Shown here piece by piece: positions 24,134 to 32,963 of a stretch of 64,000 bases of DNA (within the stretch, counting starts at the first letter, position 1; the number at the start of each line of letters is the position of its first letter). The notes under the pieces are model-generated. The model worked only from the letters and a program-made list of their open reading frames with translations. It searched no databases and was not told where the DNA came from. Origin of the DNA: Nocardia sp. NBC_01327 (GTDB lineage Bacteria; Actinomycetota; Actinomycetes; Mycobacteriales; Mycobacteriaceae); NCBI RefSeq assembly GCF_035958815.1, contig NZ_CP108383.1, positions 7,874,001-7,938,000 on the forward strand, in the 5' to 3' direction. The position numbers were made by a program, and so were the translations under genes.

Positions 24134-25792
24134 ATGGCCTCGGTTCTCTATTCGGCGCAGCAGCGTGTAGCGCACACCCTCGAGGCCGTCAGGGCTCTGA
24201 AATCCTTGCGGGACAAAGGTATTACCGATCCTCGCAAACCGATGGAGACCCTGCGCACCGCCCGCGAATCACAGGTGTTCGGACCGCCCGCCACCGCCGT
24301 CCGCCATGCCGCGCGGGTCTGGCCCGAGCGCCCGGCGCTGGCCGATGAGCGCGGTGAGATGACCTACCGGGAACTCGACGAGGCCTCCAATGCGGTGGCC
24401 CGCGGACTACAGCGACTGGGCGTCACCCCGGGCACCGTGATCGGCCTGCTCGCCCGCGATCACCGCGGCCTGCTGCTGTCCATGGTGGCGGCCGGCAAGC
24501 TCGGCGCCCGCGTGGCGCTGATGAACACCGGCTTCGCCAAACCGCAGTTCGCCCAGGTGTGTGAGCGCGAGCACGTGAAGGTCGTACTGCACGACAGCGA
24601 ATTCCTCGGACTGCTGGATGCCCTGCCCCCGGAGCTGCCCCGCGTGCTCAGCTGGGTGGACGAGGGCACGCAATTGCCGGACGGCGCAACAACTCTCGAC
24701 GCGCTGATCGCCGCCAATGCCAAGGCGCCGCTGCCGACGCCGAAGAAGCCGGGCGGCGTTGTCATTCTCACCAGCGGAACCACCGGCCTGCCCAAGGGCG
24801 CACCCCGCGACAAGACCTCTCCGCTGGCCACCGTGCAGGTCGTCGATCGCATCGACTTCCCGAGCCAGGGAACCATGGTCATCGTCTCGCCCATCTTCCA
24901 CAGCACGGGTCTCGCGACCTGGCTGGTGGGCACCGGACTGGGCAACAAGGTGGTGCTCTCGCGGCGCTTCGACGCCGAGCGGACGCTGCGCCTGATCGCC
25001 GACCATCAGGCCGACATGCTGGTGGCGGTGCCGACCATGCTGCACCGCATGGTGGAACTGGATCCGGCCGTTCGCGAGAAGTACGAGATCTCCTCACTGA
25101 AGGCGATCGTGGTCGCGGGATCAGCGCTCTCACCCGAGCTGAGCGTGCGCACCGCCGAGGTCTTCGGGCCCGTCCTCTACAACCTGTACGGCTCCACCGA
25201 ATGCGCGGTCGCGACGGTGGCGCGGCCGGAGGATCTGGCCATCGCGCCCGGCACCGCGGGCCGCTCCCCCACCACGTGCGAGGTGGTGCTTTTCGACGAC
25301 GACGGCACCCGGATCCGCGCCAAGAACGTCACCGGCCGCATCTTCATCCGCTCCGGCTCGCCGTTCAAGGGCTACACCGACGGGCGGCACAAGCAGATCA
25401 TCGACGGCTATATGTCCAGCGGCGATGTCGGCCACTTCGATGATCGCGGACTGCTTTTCGTCGACGGCCGCGATGACGACATGATCGTCTCCGGCGGTGA
25501 GAACGTCTTCCCGCAGGAGGTCGAGAACCTGCTGCTGGAGCGCCCCGACATCTTCGACGCGGCGGTGGTCGGCGTCGCGGATGTCGAGTTCGGAAAACGC
25601 CTGCGCGCCTTCGTAGTTCCCGAACCCGGCGAGAAGCCCGATCCCGATGAGATCAAGGCCTACGTCAAGAACAACCTCGCCCGCTACAAGGTCCCCCGCG
25701 ACGTCATCTTCCTCGACGACCTCCCCCGCAATGCCACCGGCAAACTCCTGCGCCGCGTCCTCGTGGAATACGAAGCCCCGGCCAACCCCTGA
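24134..25792 (+). CDS. Fatty acyl-CoA ligase (FadD family), copy 1
   Basis: This 552-residue adenylate-forming enzyme has the ATP loop ILTSGTTGLPKGAPRDK, the adenine motif YNLYGSTECAVA, the hinge region GRDDDMIVSGGENVFPQEVE, and the C-terminal catalytic lysine in LPRNATGKLLRR. All key residues are intact. The ATG at 24134 has GGAGG 8 bases upstream. It activates a fatty acid to acyl-AMP and then acyl-CoA. A paralogue of the same length follows at 26074 after a terminator, so the two are transcribed separately. Chain-length preference is not readable. Confidence 0.87.
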   Translation: MASVLYSAQQRVAHTLEAVRALKSLRDKGITDPRKPMETLRTARESQVFGPPATAVRHAARVWPERPALADERGEMTYRELDEASNAVARGLQRLGVTPGTVIGLLARDHRGLLLSMVAAGKLGARVALMNTGFAKPQFAQVCEREHVKVVLHDSEFLGLLDALPPELPRVLSWVDEGTQLPDGATTLDALIAANAKAPLPTPKKPGGVVILTSGTTGLPKGAPRDKTSPLATVQVVDRIDFPSQGTMVIVSPIFHSTGLATWLVGTGLGNKVVLSRRFDAERTLRLIADHQADMLVAVPTMLHRMVELDPAVREKYEISSLKAIVVAGSALSPELSVRTAEVFGPVLYNLYGSTECAVATVARPEDLAIAPGTAGRSPTTCEVVLFDDDGTRIRAKNVTGRIFIRSGSPFKGYTDGRHKQIIDGYMSSGDVGHFDDRGLLFVDGRDDDMIVSGGENVFPQEVENLLLERPDIFDAAVVGVADVEFGKRLRAFVVPEPGEKPDPDEIKAYVKNNLARYKVPRDVIFLDDLPRNATGKLLRRVLVEYEAPANP

Positions 25793-25837
25793 CCGCACTC
25801 GCCGGACGGCGGACTTCCGCCCGAAACCCCACCTCTC

Positions 25838-25870
25838 GCCCCCGCTCCGCCTGTGCGGAGCGGGGGCTTT
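25838..25870 (+). terminator. Strong terminator after fadD copy 1
   Basis: A perfect 13-bp stem GCCCCCGCTCCGC (25838-25850) with its complement (25855-25867), loop CTGT, then TTT. Confidence 0.85.
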
Positions 25871-26073
25871 CCGGTGTGCGGACAGTCCGCAGCGACACGA
25901 GGGCAATCGTGTTGTCCCCACCACGACCTGGGCGGTTTATGCGATACCGCCGGTACCAGAGACCTCGGCCACACACGCGTGTTACTGCTTGGTAGGGTTG
26001 AGTTTGCACTGGATCTCGAGGTTGCGGTCCGATCGCCGCTCGTCACGGCAGGGGATCGCGGAAGGTTGTACCC

Positions 26074-27735
26074 ATGTCATTAGCCCTTCCGTCGGCAGGC
26101 ACGGTTTTTCGCAAGGCTGGTGATACGGCGCTCAGCGTCAACGCCATGTTGCGAGGGGGACTTTTCAATCCGCTGCGACCCGATCAAGCGGTGCGCTCAG
26201 CGATCAATGTGCTGAAGTTCGGCCCGTTCGCGGGCGCGGTCGTGCATGCGGCCAATACCAATCCGAAGTCCTCCGCCATTGTCGATGAGCGCGGCGAGAT
26301 GACCTTCGAGCAGCTGGATCAGCAGTCCTCCGCCTTCGCGCGCGGTCTCGCGGCGCAGGGCCTGGGCCCCGGCGATGTGATCGGCGTACTGGCCCGCGAT
26401 CACCGCGGCATGGTGCTCTCCCTCGTGGCCGCCGGCAAGCTCGGCGTGCGCGCGGTGCTGATGAACACCGGTTTCGCCAAGCCGCAGTTCACCGATGTGG
26501 CCGCGCGCGAGAAGGTCAAGGCGGTGCTGCACGACAGCGAGTTCTTCGACCTCATGAGCGCCATTCCGGCCGAGATCCCGCGCATCCTCACCTGGGTGGA
26601 CGAGAAGGACGATGCCGATCCGTCGATTCCGACCATCGAGTCGATCTCGGCCGGGCAGTCCACCGCATCCCTGACCCCGCCGGAGAAGCCGGGCGGCATG
26701 GTGATTCTGACCAGCGGTACCACCGGCACCCCGAAGGGCGCGCCCCGCGATAAGGTCAGCCCCTTCATCACCGCGCAGTTCCTGGATCGAATCCCGTTGC
26801 CGCGCAACAGCACCGTGGTCATGGCCGCGCCGATCTTCCACGCCACCGGCCTGTCCCAGTTCACGCTGTCGATCGCGCTGGGCAACCGAGTTGTGTTCCA
26901 GCAGCGCCGTTTCGATCCCGAGACCACCCTCGCGAACATTGTGAAGTACCGGGCGCAGGGTCTGACCGTGGTGCCCACCATGCTGCAGCGCATTCTCGAT
27001 CTGCCGGAGGAGACGCTCGCCAAGTACAAGCCGTCCGAGACCCTGCGGGTGATCTTCGCCGCCGGTTCGGCCATTCCGCCGGACGTGGTGACCCGCACCC
27101 TCGACTACTTCGGTGACAGCCTCTACAACGTGTACGGCTCGACCGAGTGCGCGATCATGACCGTCGCCATCCCGTCGGAGCTGCGCAAGGCGCCGACCAC
27201 CGCGGGCAAGGCCCCGGTCGGCATTCGCATCGCGCTCTACGACGAGAACCGCAAGCGCATTACCGCGCCGAACGTGACCGGCACGATCTTCATCGAGAAC
27301 AGCCACTCGTTCAAGCAGTACACCGACGGCCGCACCAAGGAGTACGTGGACGGCCTGATGTCCAGTGGCGATGTCGGCCACTTCGACACCGACGGACTGC
27401 TGTTCATCGACGGCCGCGATGACGACATGATCATCTCCGGCGGTGAGAACGTCTTCCCGCAGGAGGTCGAGAACCTGCTCTCCAACCGGCACGATGTGCT
27501 GGAGGCCGCGGTGGTCGGCGTCGAGGACCGCGACTTCGGAAAACGCCTGCGCGCCATCGTCGTTCCGGGCCCGGACTCCAAGCGGGATGTGCAGGAGATC
27601 AAGGACTACGTGAAGGAGAACCTGGCGCGCTACAAGGTGCCGCGCGAGGTCATCTTCCTCGATGAGCTGCCGCGCAATGCCACGGGCAAGCTGCTGCGCA
27701 AGCCGCTCATCGAAATGGCTGTTCCCGCCGAGTAA
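26074..27735 (+). CDS. Fatty acyl-CoA ligase (FadD family), copy 2
   Basis: This 553-residue paralogue of the preceding ligase has the same motif order: ILTSGTTGTPKGAPRDK, YNVYGSTECAIM, GRDDDMIISGGENVFPQEVE, LPRNATGKLLRK. The proteins align without large gaps from about residue 55 onwards, while the first 50 residues differ. Blocks of identical DNA around the hinge region show a fairly recent shared origin or gene conversion. The ATG has GGAAGG upstream. It has its own 280-bp upstream region containing the palindrome ACACGCGTGT, so its control differs from that of copy 1. Confidence 0.87.
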   Translation: MSLALPSAGTVFRKAGDTALSVNAMLRGGLFNPLRPDQAVRSAINVLKFGPFAGAVVHAANTNPKSSAIVDERGEMTFEQLDQQSSAFARGLAAQGLGPGDVIGVLARDHRGMVLSLVAAGKLGVRAVLMNTGFAKPQFTDVAAREKVKAVLHDSEFFDLMSAIPAEIPRILTWVDEKDDADPSIPTIESISAGQSTASLTPPEKPGGMVILTSGTTGTPKGAPRDKVSPFITAQFLDRIPLPRNSTVVMAAPIFHATGLSQFTLSIALGNRVVFQQRRFDPETTLANIVKYRAQGLTVVPTMLQRILDLPEETLAKYKPSETLRVIFAAGSAIPPDVVTRTLDYFGDSLYNVYGSTECAIMTVAIPSELRKAPTTAGKAPVGIRIALYDENRKRITAPNVTGTIFIENSHSFKQYTDGRTKEYVDGLMSSGDVGHFDTDGLLFIDGRDDDMIISGGENVFPQEVENLLSNRHDVLEAAVVGVEDRDFGKRLRAIVVPGPDSKRDVQEIKDYVKENLARYKVPREVIFLDELPRNATGKLLRKPLIEMAVPAE

Positions 27736-27803
27736 TTCCGCCGCACCGTTACCCGAGTGCGAGGCCGGAGAATCGGCGGCGCATTCTCGGTTATTATCAG
27801 CAC

Positions 27804-28379
27804 GTGAGTTTCGAGTCCGGCCGGTCCACGGCGCATATACGCAGCGACGCTGCGTTATTGCGCGGTGGATCGGCCGGTTCGCTTTCCGGGGCGTTCGCGG
27901 TCGCGGCGCACGGCTGGATTTCCGGAGCCGCGCCGCTGGAGTCCAGCGCCCTGACGCTGCTGGTCGCCGCCTCCGCCGCGGTGGGTGCGCTGGTCGCCGG
28001 TATCGGCGCGCTGCGCACCACCTGGCTCGGGCTGGTGGTCGCCCTGATCGGCGGTCAGCTGCTCGGGCACTTCAGCATGATGTGGGGTTCGCCCGGTAGC
28101 GCCGGGCACCATCACCACCATGCGTCGATGTGGAGTCCGGCCATGCTGGCCGCGCACTTCACCGCGGCCTGTGTGGCCGCCGTGGTCATCCTGGGCGCGG
28201 AGGCCGCGTATCGCATCGCCGGCACCGTATTGGCCTGGGCCACGCCCGTTCTCATCACGCTTCCGGTGCTCTCCGGACCACCGGCGCTGCCGATCGCCCA
28301 TCGCGATCGGGTCGTGCTGCGCATTCTCGCGGCCGACGCCTTCCGGACCCGCGGTCCACCCGCTCTCGTTCGAGTCTGA
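27804..28379 (+). CDS. Small membrane protein with His-rich loop
   Basis: This 191-residue protein starts at a GTG and has about five hydrophobic helices. A loop between the third and fourth reads GSPGSAGHHHHHASMWSP, a likely metal-binding patch. It lies 94 bp upstream of a PepSY-TM protein that itself carries a Met/His-rich loop. The two may work together in handling copper or another metal at the membrane. That is inference from composition and proximity. No named family was recognised. Confidence 0.72.
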   Translation: MSFESGRSTAHIRSDAALLRGGSAGSLSGAFAVAAHGWISGAAPLESSALTLLVAASAAVGALVAGIGALRTTWLGLVVALIGGQLLGHFSMMWGSPGSAGHHHHHASMWSPAMLAAHFTAACVAAVVILGAEAAYRIAGTVLAWATPVLITLPVLSGPPALPIAHRDRVVLRILAADAFRTRGPPALVRV

Positions 28380-28473
28380 TTTCTTCCCTTACCCAGCACG
28401 GACATGCGCGTCTGTGTGAGTTCGCCGTATTCGGCGTACCCCGGGTTTTCCTCGAACATCAGAAAGACCGCCG

Positions 28474-29967
28474 GTGACTATCACTGAGAGCGGTGCCGCA
28501 GACGCGGCACCGCCTATTAATCCTGCCCAAAATTCGGAATCGCCCCCGACAAAGGAGTCGACCACTAAACGCAGTGCCGCCAATGCTTTTCAGGCATTGA
28601 TGCTGCGGCTGCATTTCTATGCCGGTGTATTCGTCGCACCGTTCATCCTCATTGCCGCGGTGACCGGTGCGCTCTATGCGGTGGCTCCCACCCTGGAGAC
28701 GTTCACCGACAGCCATCTGCTGCACACCGATTCGACCGGTCCGGCGAAACCGCTGTCGCAGCAGGTCGCCGCGGGTACGGCCGCGCTGGGCCAGGATCTG
28801 CCGCTGATCGCGGTCGCTCCGGCACAGGGCGCCGGCGATACCACCCGAATCATCTTCAGCGATCCGACGCTGGGTGATTCGCAGCGTCGCGCCGTATTCA
28901 TCGATCCGGTCACCGCGCAGCCGCTCGGCGACAGTGTCGTGTACGGCAGTTCCGGGGCGCTGCCGACCCGCACCTGGATCGATGAGCTGCACCGGGATCT
29001 GCATCTCGGGGACTTCGGGCGCTACTACAGCGAGATCGCCGCATCGTGGTTGTGGCTGATCGCGCTGGCCGGTCTGGTGCTGTGGTTCCGGCGGGTGCGC
29101 GCCCGCCGGGAACGCCGTTCCGCGGGCTGGCTGGTGCGGCCGGATCGCTCCCGGCCGCGTGCCCGCACTCTGAATTGGCATGCGGTCGTGGGTATGTGGA
29201 TCCTGCCGGTGCTCCTGCTGCTGTCGGTCACCGGTATGACCTGGTCCAAGTACGCGGGTGAGCATGTCGACAAGCTGCGCTCGGAAATGAGCTGGACGAC
29301 GCCCGCGGTCAGCGCGACGCTGCCCGGGTCCATCGGTCCGGCCATGCCCATGGGCGGCGAGCACGCCGATCACATGGGTGGCGGCATGCCCGCCGCCGCA
29401 CCGACGGGAAATAAGGCCGCGCTGGTCGACACCGTTTTCGCGGTGGCTCGCGCCAATGGTCTGGAAGGCCCGCTGGAGATCAGCATTCCGGCCGCGGACG
29501 ACACCGCCTTCGTCGCGAAGGAGTTGCGCCGCCCGGGCGTGCTGACCACGGATTCGATTGCGGTGAACGGCAGTACGGGCGTGGTCACCGACACGCTGCG
29601 GTATTCGGACTGGCCGCTCATGGCGAAGCTGACCAACTGGGGCATCCAGTTCCATATGGGTCTGATGTTCGGCCTGCTCAATCAGCTTCTGCTGCTGGCG
29701 ATCATGGTCGGGCTGCTCACCGTGGTGGTGCGCGGCTACCTCATGTGGTGGCGGCGGCGTCCGACCAAGGAGGCGGGCAAGGTCGCACTGGGCCGCGCCC
29801 CGCGCCGCGGTGCGCTGCGGCAGACGCCGCTGATCGTCCTGGTTCCATTCGCGGTGGCAGCCGCGATAGTGGGCTGGTTCGCGCCCATGATCGGGATTCC
29901 GCTGCTCGGATTCCTGTTCGTGGATGCGCTGGCAGGGCTGGCAGCCCGCCGCCGCGCGGCCGCCTAA
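28474..29967 (+). CDS. PepSY-associated membrane protein with Met/His-rich loop
   Basis: This 497-residue protein starts at a GTG. The first helix segment reads LRLHFYAGVFVAPFILIAAVTGALYAV, shortened here to its core LHFYAGVFVAPF, the hallmark of the PepSY-TM family. PepSY-like extracytoplasmic regions follow (ELHRDLHLGDFGRYYSEIA), then a second helix pair with LNWHAVVGMWILP. A periplasmic loop near residues 288-310 contains MPMGGEHADHMGGGM, suggesting metal binding. Relatives occur in iron or copper uptake and reduction loci. His residues in helices could bind haem. Confidence 0.82.
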   Translation: MTITESGAADAAPPINPAQNSESPPTKESTTKRSAANAFQALMLRLHFYAGVFVAPFILIAAVTGALYAVAPTLETFTDSHLLHTDSTGPAKPLSQQVAAGTAALGQDLPLIAVAPAQGAGDTTRIIFSDPTLGDSQRRAVFIDPVTAQPLGDSVVYGSSGALPTRTWIDELHRDLHLGDFGRYYSEIAASWLWLIALAGLVLWFRRVRARRERRSAGWLVRPDRSRPRARTLNWHAVVGMWILPVLLLLSVTGMTWSKYAGEHVDKLRSEMSWTTPAVSATLPGSIGPAMPMGGEHADHMGGGMPAAAPTGNKAALVDTVFAVARANGLEGPLEISIPAADDTAFVAKELRRPGVLTTDSIAVNGSTGVVTDTLRYSDWPLMAKLTNWGIQFHMGLMFGLLNQLLLLAIMVGLLTVVVRGYLMWWRRRPTKEAGKVALGRAPRRGALRQTPLIVLVPFAVAAAIVGWFAPMIGIPLLGFLFVDALAGLAARRRAAA

Positions 29968-29990
29968 AAGAGTCGAATTCCACTGCGCGA

Positions 29991-30008
29991 CACGGCCTTC
30001 CGGCCGTG
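29991..30008 (+). terminator. Short hairpin after the PepSY gene
   Basis: CACGGCC (29991-29997) and GGCCGTG (30002-30008) form a stem around TTCC. It is weak because no T-run follows. Confidence 0.5.
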
Positions 30009-30104
30009 CCGCCAGTTCTTCACACCCTCTTGCCGGTCCCGGCGGTCGGGATCGGCTCACTCGTGCAGAACCTGACCTGCACTGACACAAGGATTCACCC
30101 CCTG

Positions 30105-30809
30105 ATGAAGATCAATAAGGTCGCTGCTTCCGTCGTCTTCATGTCAAGCGCGCTTGGCATCACCGCCGGAACTGTGCAGGCGGCCCCCGCCGCCGACGCC
30201 GCTGCGATCAACTACGCCGCAACCACTTCCGAGACGAACACCGTCATCCGGACCGATGCCGGCTCCCTGGTTGTGGAGAACGACGTATTCAAGATCAAGG
30301 CTGCGAACGGCGCCACCGTCGCGGGCACCGAATTGCACTTCCGCGTAGACGAATTCGTCTACCCGATCGCCGCCGAGATCCACGATCGCGTCGCAACGCT
30401 CACCCCCCAGTTCGACCCCGCCCACGCCGTCTACCAGCCGGTCGCCCTCCCCTTCGAGGACAAGGCCCCCTGGAAGAACGAGTACGAACGTGAACAGGCC
30501 GCCTGGAACCGCATGACCAGCACCGCAAGCCAGGGCGCCAGCATGGGCACCCTGGTCGGGGGCCTGGGCGGCGCCGCCATCGGCTGCGTGATCGGCGCCC
30601 TCACCCTCGCCACCGTCGCCGGCGTCCTCACCGCCATGTTCGGCGCCCTAGGCGGCGCAGCAGTCGGCTGCATCGTCGGCATGAGCGTCGTCGGCTTCCT
30701 CGGCACCCTCGCCGGCCAGCTCCTCATCACCGCCCCGGTGACGATTCTCGCTGCCGTGCAGTACTTCACCACCATCAACCAGCCCTTCAACCCGGCCGTC
30801 GCCAAGTAG
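30105..30809 (+). CDS. Secreted glycine-zipper protein of unknown function
   Basis: This 234-residue protein has a signal peptide (MKINKVAASVVFMSSALGIT, cleavage near VQAA). The next 110 residues are a soluble region. The C-terminal half is two long Gly/Ala-rich hydrophobic stretches: GTLVGGLGGAAIGCVIGA and GALGGAAVGCIVGMSVVG. GxxxG spacing of this kind favours helix packing in membranes. Similar proteins are common in Nocardia-like genomes and have no assigned function. An envelope location is likely. The ATG at 30105 is chosen because the signal peptide starts there. Confidence 0.75.
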   Translation: MKINKVAASVVFMSSALGITAGTVQAAPAADAAAINYAATTSETNTVIRTDAGSLVVENDVFKIKAANGATVAGTELHFRVDEFVYPIAAEIHDRVATLTPQFDPAHAVYQPVALPFEDKAPWKNEYEREQAAWNRMTSTASQGASMGTLVGGLGGAAIGCVIGALTLATVAGVLTAMFGALGGAAVGCIVGMSVVGFLGTLAGQLLITAPVTILAAVQYFTTINQPFNPAVAK

Positions 30810-30825
30810 CCACCGGCAATCCAAA

Positions 30826-30854
30826 GTTCCCGCCCGGTCACCCCGGGCGGGAAC
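30826..30854 (+). terminator. Convergent terminator between the glycine-zipper and TetR genes
   Basis: A perfect 12-bp stem GTTCCCGCCCGG (30826-30837) with its complement (30843-30854). It lies between convergent genes and could act in both directions. Confidence 0.75.
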
Positions 30855-30894
30855 GCCACGCATTGGAATGCCCGGCCGCCCCGGCGGATTGCCG

Positions 30895-31515
30895 TCAGGG
30901 TCTGGTGAGTAGTTCGATGACGGCTTTGGCTTCCGCGGGGGTGGGGGTCGGCAGGGTGTCGCGGCCGTGGATCAGGCCGATGCCGAGGTAGACCATGGCG
31001 CCGGCGCGGATGCGGGCCTGGGTGGCGTCGAAGCCCAGGTCGATCATGGTTTTGTTGACGATCTCGAGGATTCGGCGTTCGAGGGCGGTGACCGCGGCGG
31101 CGACCTTGGGGTCGGCGCGCGCCCATTCCCGGACGGATGCTTCGACGGCCCAGGTTCGGGCGTCGACCAGGATGGCCGTCATATTCTCGATTCGGCTTTC
31201 GACGGGGATCGAATCGACGGCGCCGAGGGCGCGGATGGTCTCGCTCTGTACGGCGCTCCAGCGATCGGCCATAGCTTCGCGGAGTTGGTCGATATCGTCG
31301 AAGTGCCAGTAGAAGCTGCCCTTGGTGACGCCGAGTTCCTCACAGAGTCGCGGGATTCGGAGAGCGCCGACACCTTCACGGGCGAGCATCGCCAGCGCGC
31401 CGTCGACCCAGTCGTCATAGGACAGTCGTGGTGCGCGCCCGCGGGTGACCCGTTGGCTCTGCGCCTTCTTCGACCGCTGCCGATCGCGGCTGCCGGGGTC
31501 GTCGGTGAGCGTCAC
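30895..31515 (-). CDS. TetR family regulator
   Basis: This roughly 206-residue regulator has an N-terminal TetR helix-turn-helix (GALRIPRLCEELGVTKGSFYWHFDDIDQL contains the core LGVTKGSFYWHF). A ligand domain follows that is rich in aromatic and acidic residues. The GTG at 31515 is used; another GTG at 31545 is equally open. It diverges from the DUF2236 oxygenase gene, and two matching TAC-N6-GTA sites lie between them. It is therefore the probable repressor of the oxygenase and AttH-like pair. Confidence 0.84.
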   Translation of the reverse strand: MTLTDDPGSRDRQRSKKAQSQRVTRGRAPRLSYDDWVDGALAMLAREGVGALRIPRLCEELGVTKGSFYWHFDDIDQLREAMADRWSAVQSETIRALGAVDSIPVESRIENMTAILVDARTWAVEASVREWARADPKVAAAVTALERRILEIVNKTMIDLGFDATQARIRAGAMVYLGIGLIHGRDTLPTPTPAEAKAVIELLTRP

Positions 31516-31566
31516 ACAGCGATGGTAAGCCGCGCGTCGAGCCACCGAGCGCGCCCCATCGATTTA

Positions 31567-31603
31567 CATACTTCCGGGTACCGTTCTCCATACTTTTTGG
31601 TAC
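31567..31603. promoter_or_regulatory. Twin TetR-type operators in the divergent promoter
   Basis: CATACTTCCGGGTAC (31567-31581) and CATACTTTTTGGTAC (31589-31603) are repeated at 22-bp spacing, and each has the dyad TAC-N6-GTA. The helical-phase spacing between a TetR gene and its divergent neighbour strongly suggests paired dimer binding. Confidence 0.7.
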
Positions 31604-31653
31604 GTTCGCCCGGGTGGGTGCGCGATGAGGCCACCTGACGAGGAGGGCCGACC

Positions 31654-32940
31654 ATGTCAGTGCAAGCATCGTCGCGGGAGCGTGGTGACGACGGGTCACC
31701 GGTGCGGACTCCGACCGCGTTCCGATACTGGGAAATGCTGCGCTCGCCGAATGTCCGGCGGGCGCGGCGGTTCGTCAAAACCCTCACGGGCGGTGAACTT
31801 TTCCCGACCGACAGCCAGGCGCAGGCCTTGTGCGAAGACCTCTTTTCCGGTGATCCGGTCGCCGAGCGGTTCGTCGAGGAGGTCATGCACGGCGAGATCG
31901 GCGCACAGCGGGGCCGGCAGTTGCTCGAGGCGGCATTGACGGAGGGGATCGACTCGATTCCGGAGGCGCCGGAGTCCATGGGGGCCCTGTTCGCGGAGTT
32001 CGAAACCGTCCCGGAGTGGGTTCGCCCCGAACTCGTCGAACAGGGCGCGGCGATCTGGCGACGGTGGGGCACCATGCTTTTCAGCTTCGCGGGCGCGGAA
32101 ACCCTGGAAATGTACACCGAGGCCGCGATAGCGACCCCGCTCTCCCTGGCCGGTGGTTATGCCGGTGACAGCGCGCTGCGCCGCTTCCTGGAGACCTGCC
32201 GATTCTGGATCGACGTATCGCGCCCCGAGGCGCTGTTCACCCCGGGATCGAGCGGGCGCGCCACCGCATTGAAGGTCCGCGTGATGCATGTATCGATCCG
32301 CGCGCGAGTCGCCGGACATCCCGAATGGGATGCCGGCACCTGGGGACTGCCCATCAGCCAGACCTATCAGATGCTCACACTGCTGGGTGGCAGCGTCACT
32401 CCGGGACTGGGACTGTGGGCCTTGGGATATCAGACCACGCCCTCGGAAATCCGTGCGCTGCTGCACTTTCAGAAGTACCTGGGCTATCTCCTCGGGGTCC
32501 GGATGCGGTGGTATCCGGAATCGGTGATCGATGCCCTGCGGGTACTGGCCATGACAATCATCTCGCGGTCCTACGACGCCGGTCAGCACGGCACCGAGCT
32601 CATCGAGTCCTATCCGCAGGCCTTCGCGCCCCGCGACGGCCACCGCGGACTGACCCGCATGCGCGAGGCGTACAACTTCCGCATCAACTCCGTCTATGCC
32701 GCACTGTATATGGCGCCGCGCACTCGCAGCCGCTACCGCATGCCGCCCGCATTCCCCTGGATTCTCATCCCTCTCGCGCGGTTCCCGCTGATCACCGCGA
32801 TGGAGGTGGCTCGACGCGTATTCCCGCCGTTCGCCCGCGTCCACGAAGAACTCATGGTCCGTCATCGCGAGAACTGGTATCGAGCCCAAATGCAAGGCCG
32901 TGAAGCCGAATTCGACGCCAGCGGCGCACTGCGACGCTGA
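31654..32940 (+). CDS. DUF2236 / MpaB-like haem oxygenase family protein
   Basis: This 428-residue, all-helical protein belongs to the DUF2236 family, which includes latex-clearing protein Lcp and MpaB. The segment KVRVMHVSIRARV carries the His and Arg that serve as haem ligand and neighbour in Lcp. The segments PISQTYQMLTLLGGSV and GVRMRWYPESVIDA are also family-like. The ATG follows GGAGGG. It diverges from the TetR gene and is followed 24 bp later by an AttH-like gene. A b-type haem oxygenase is likely; rubber or polyprenoid cleavage is only one possibility. Confidence 0.82.
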   Translation: MSVQASSRERGDDGSPVRTPTAFRYWEMLRSPNVRRARRFVKTLTGGELFPTDSQAQALCEDLFSGDPVAERFVEEVMHGEIGAQRGRQLLEAALTEGIDSIPEAPESMGALFAEFETVPEWVRPELVEQGAAIWRRWGTMLFSFAGAETLEMYTEAAIATPLSLAGGYAGDSALRRFLETCRFWIDVSRPEALFTPGSSGRATALKVRVMHVSIRARVAGHPEWDAGTWGLPISQTYQMLTLLGGSVTPGLGLWALGYQTTPSEIRALLHFQKYLGYLLGVRMRWYPESVIDALRVLAMTIISRSYDAGQHGTELIESYPQAFAPRDGHRGLTRMREAYNFRINSVYAALYMAPRTRSRYRMPPAFPWILIPLARFPLITAMEVARRVFPPFARVHEELMVRHRENWYRAQMQGREAEFDASGALRR

Positions 32941-32963
32941 CACCCGAGGACTGGAAGAGCACT

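Noticed and set aside
25971..25981. The palindrome ACACGCGTGT before the second fadD as a defined operator
   Set aside because: It is a single short GC-rich palindrome with no second copy and no adjacent regulator, so it is too likely by chance.
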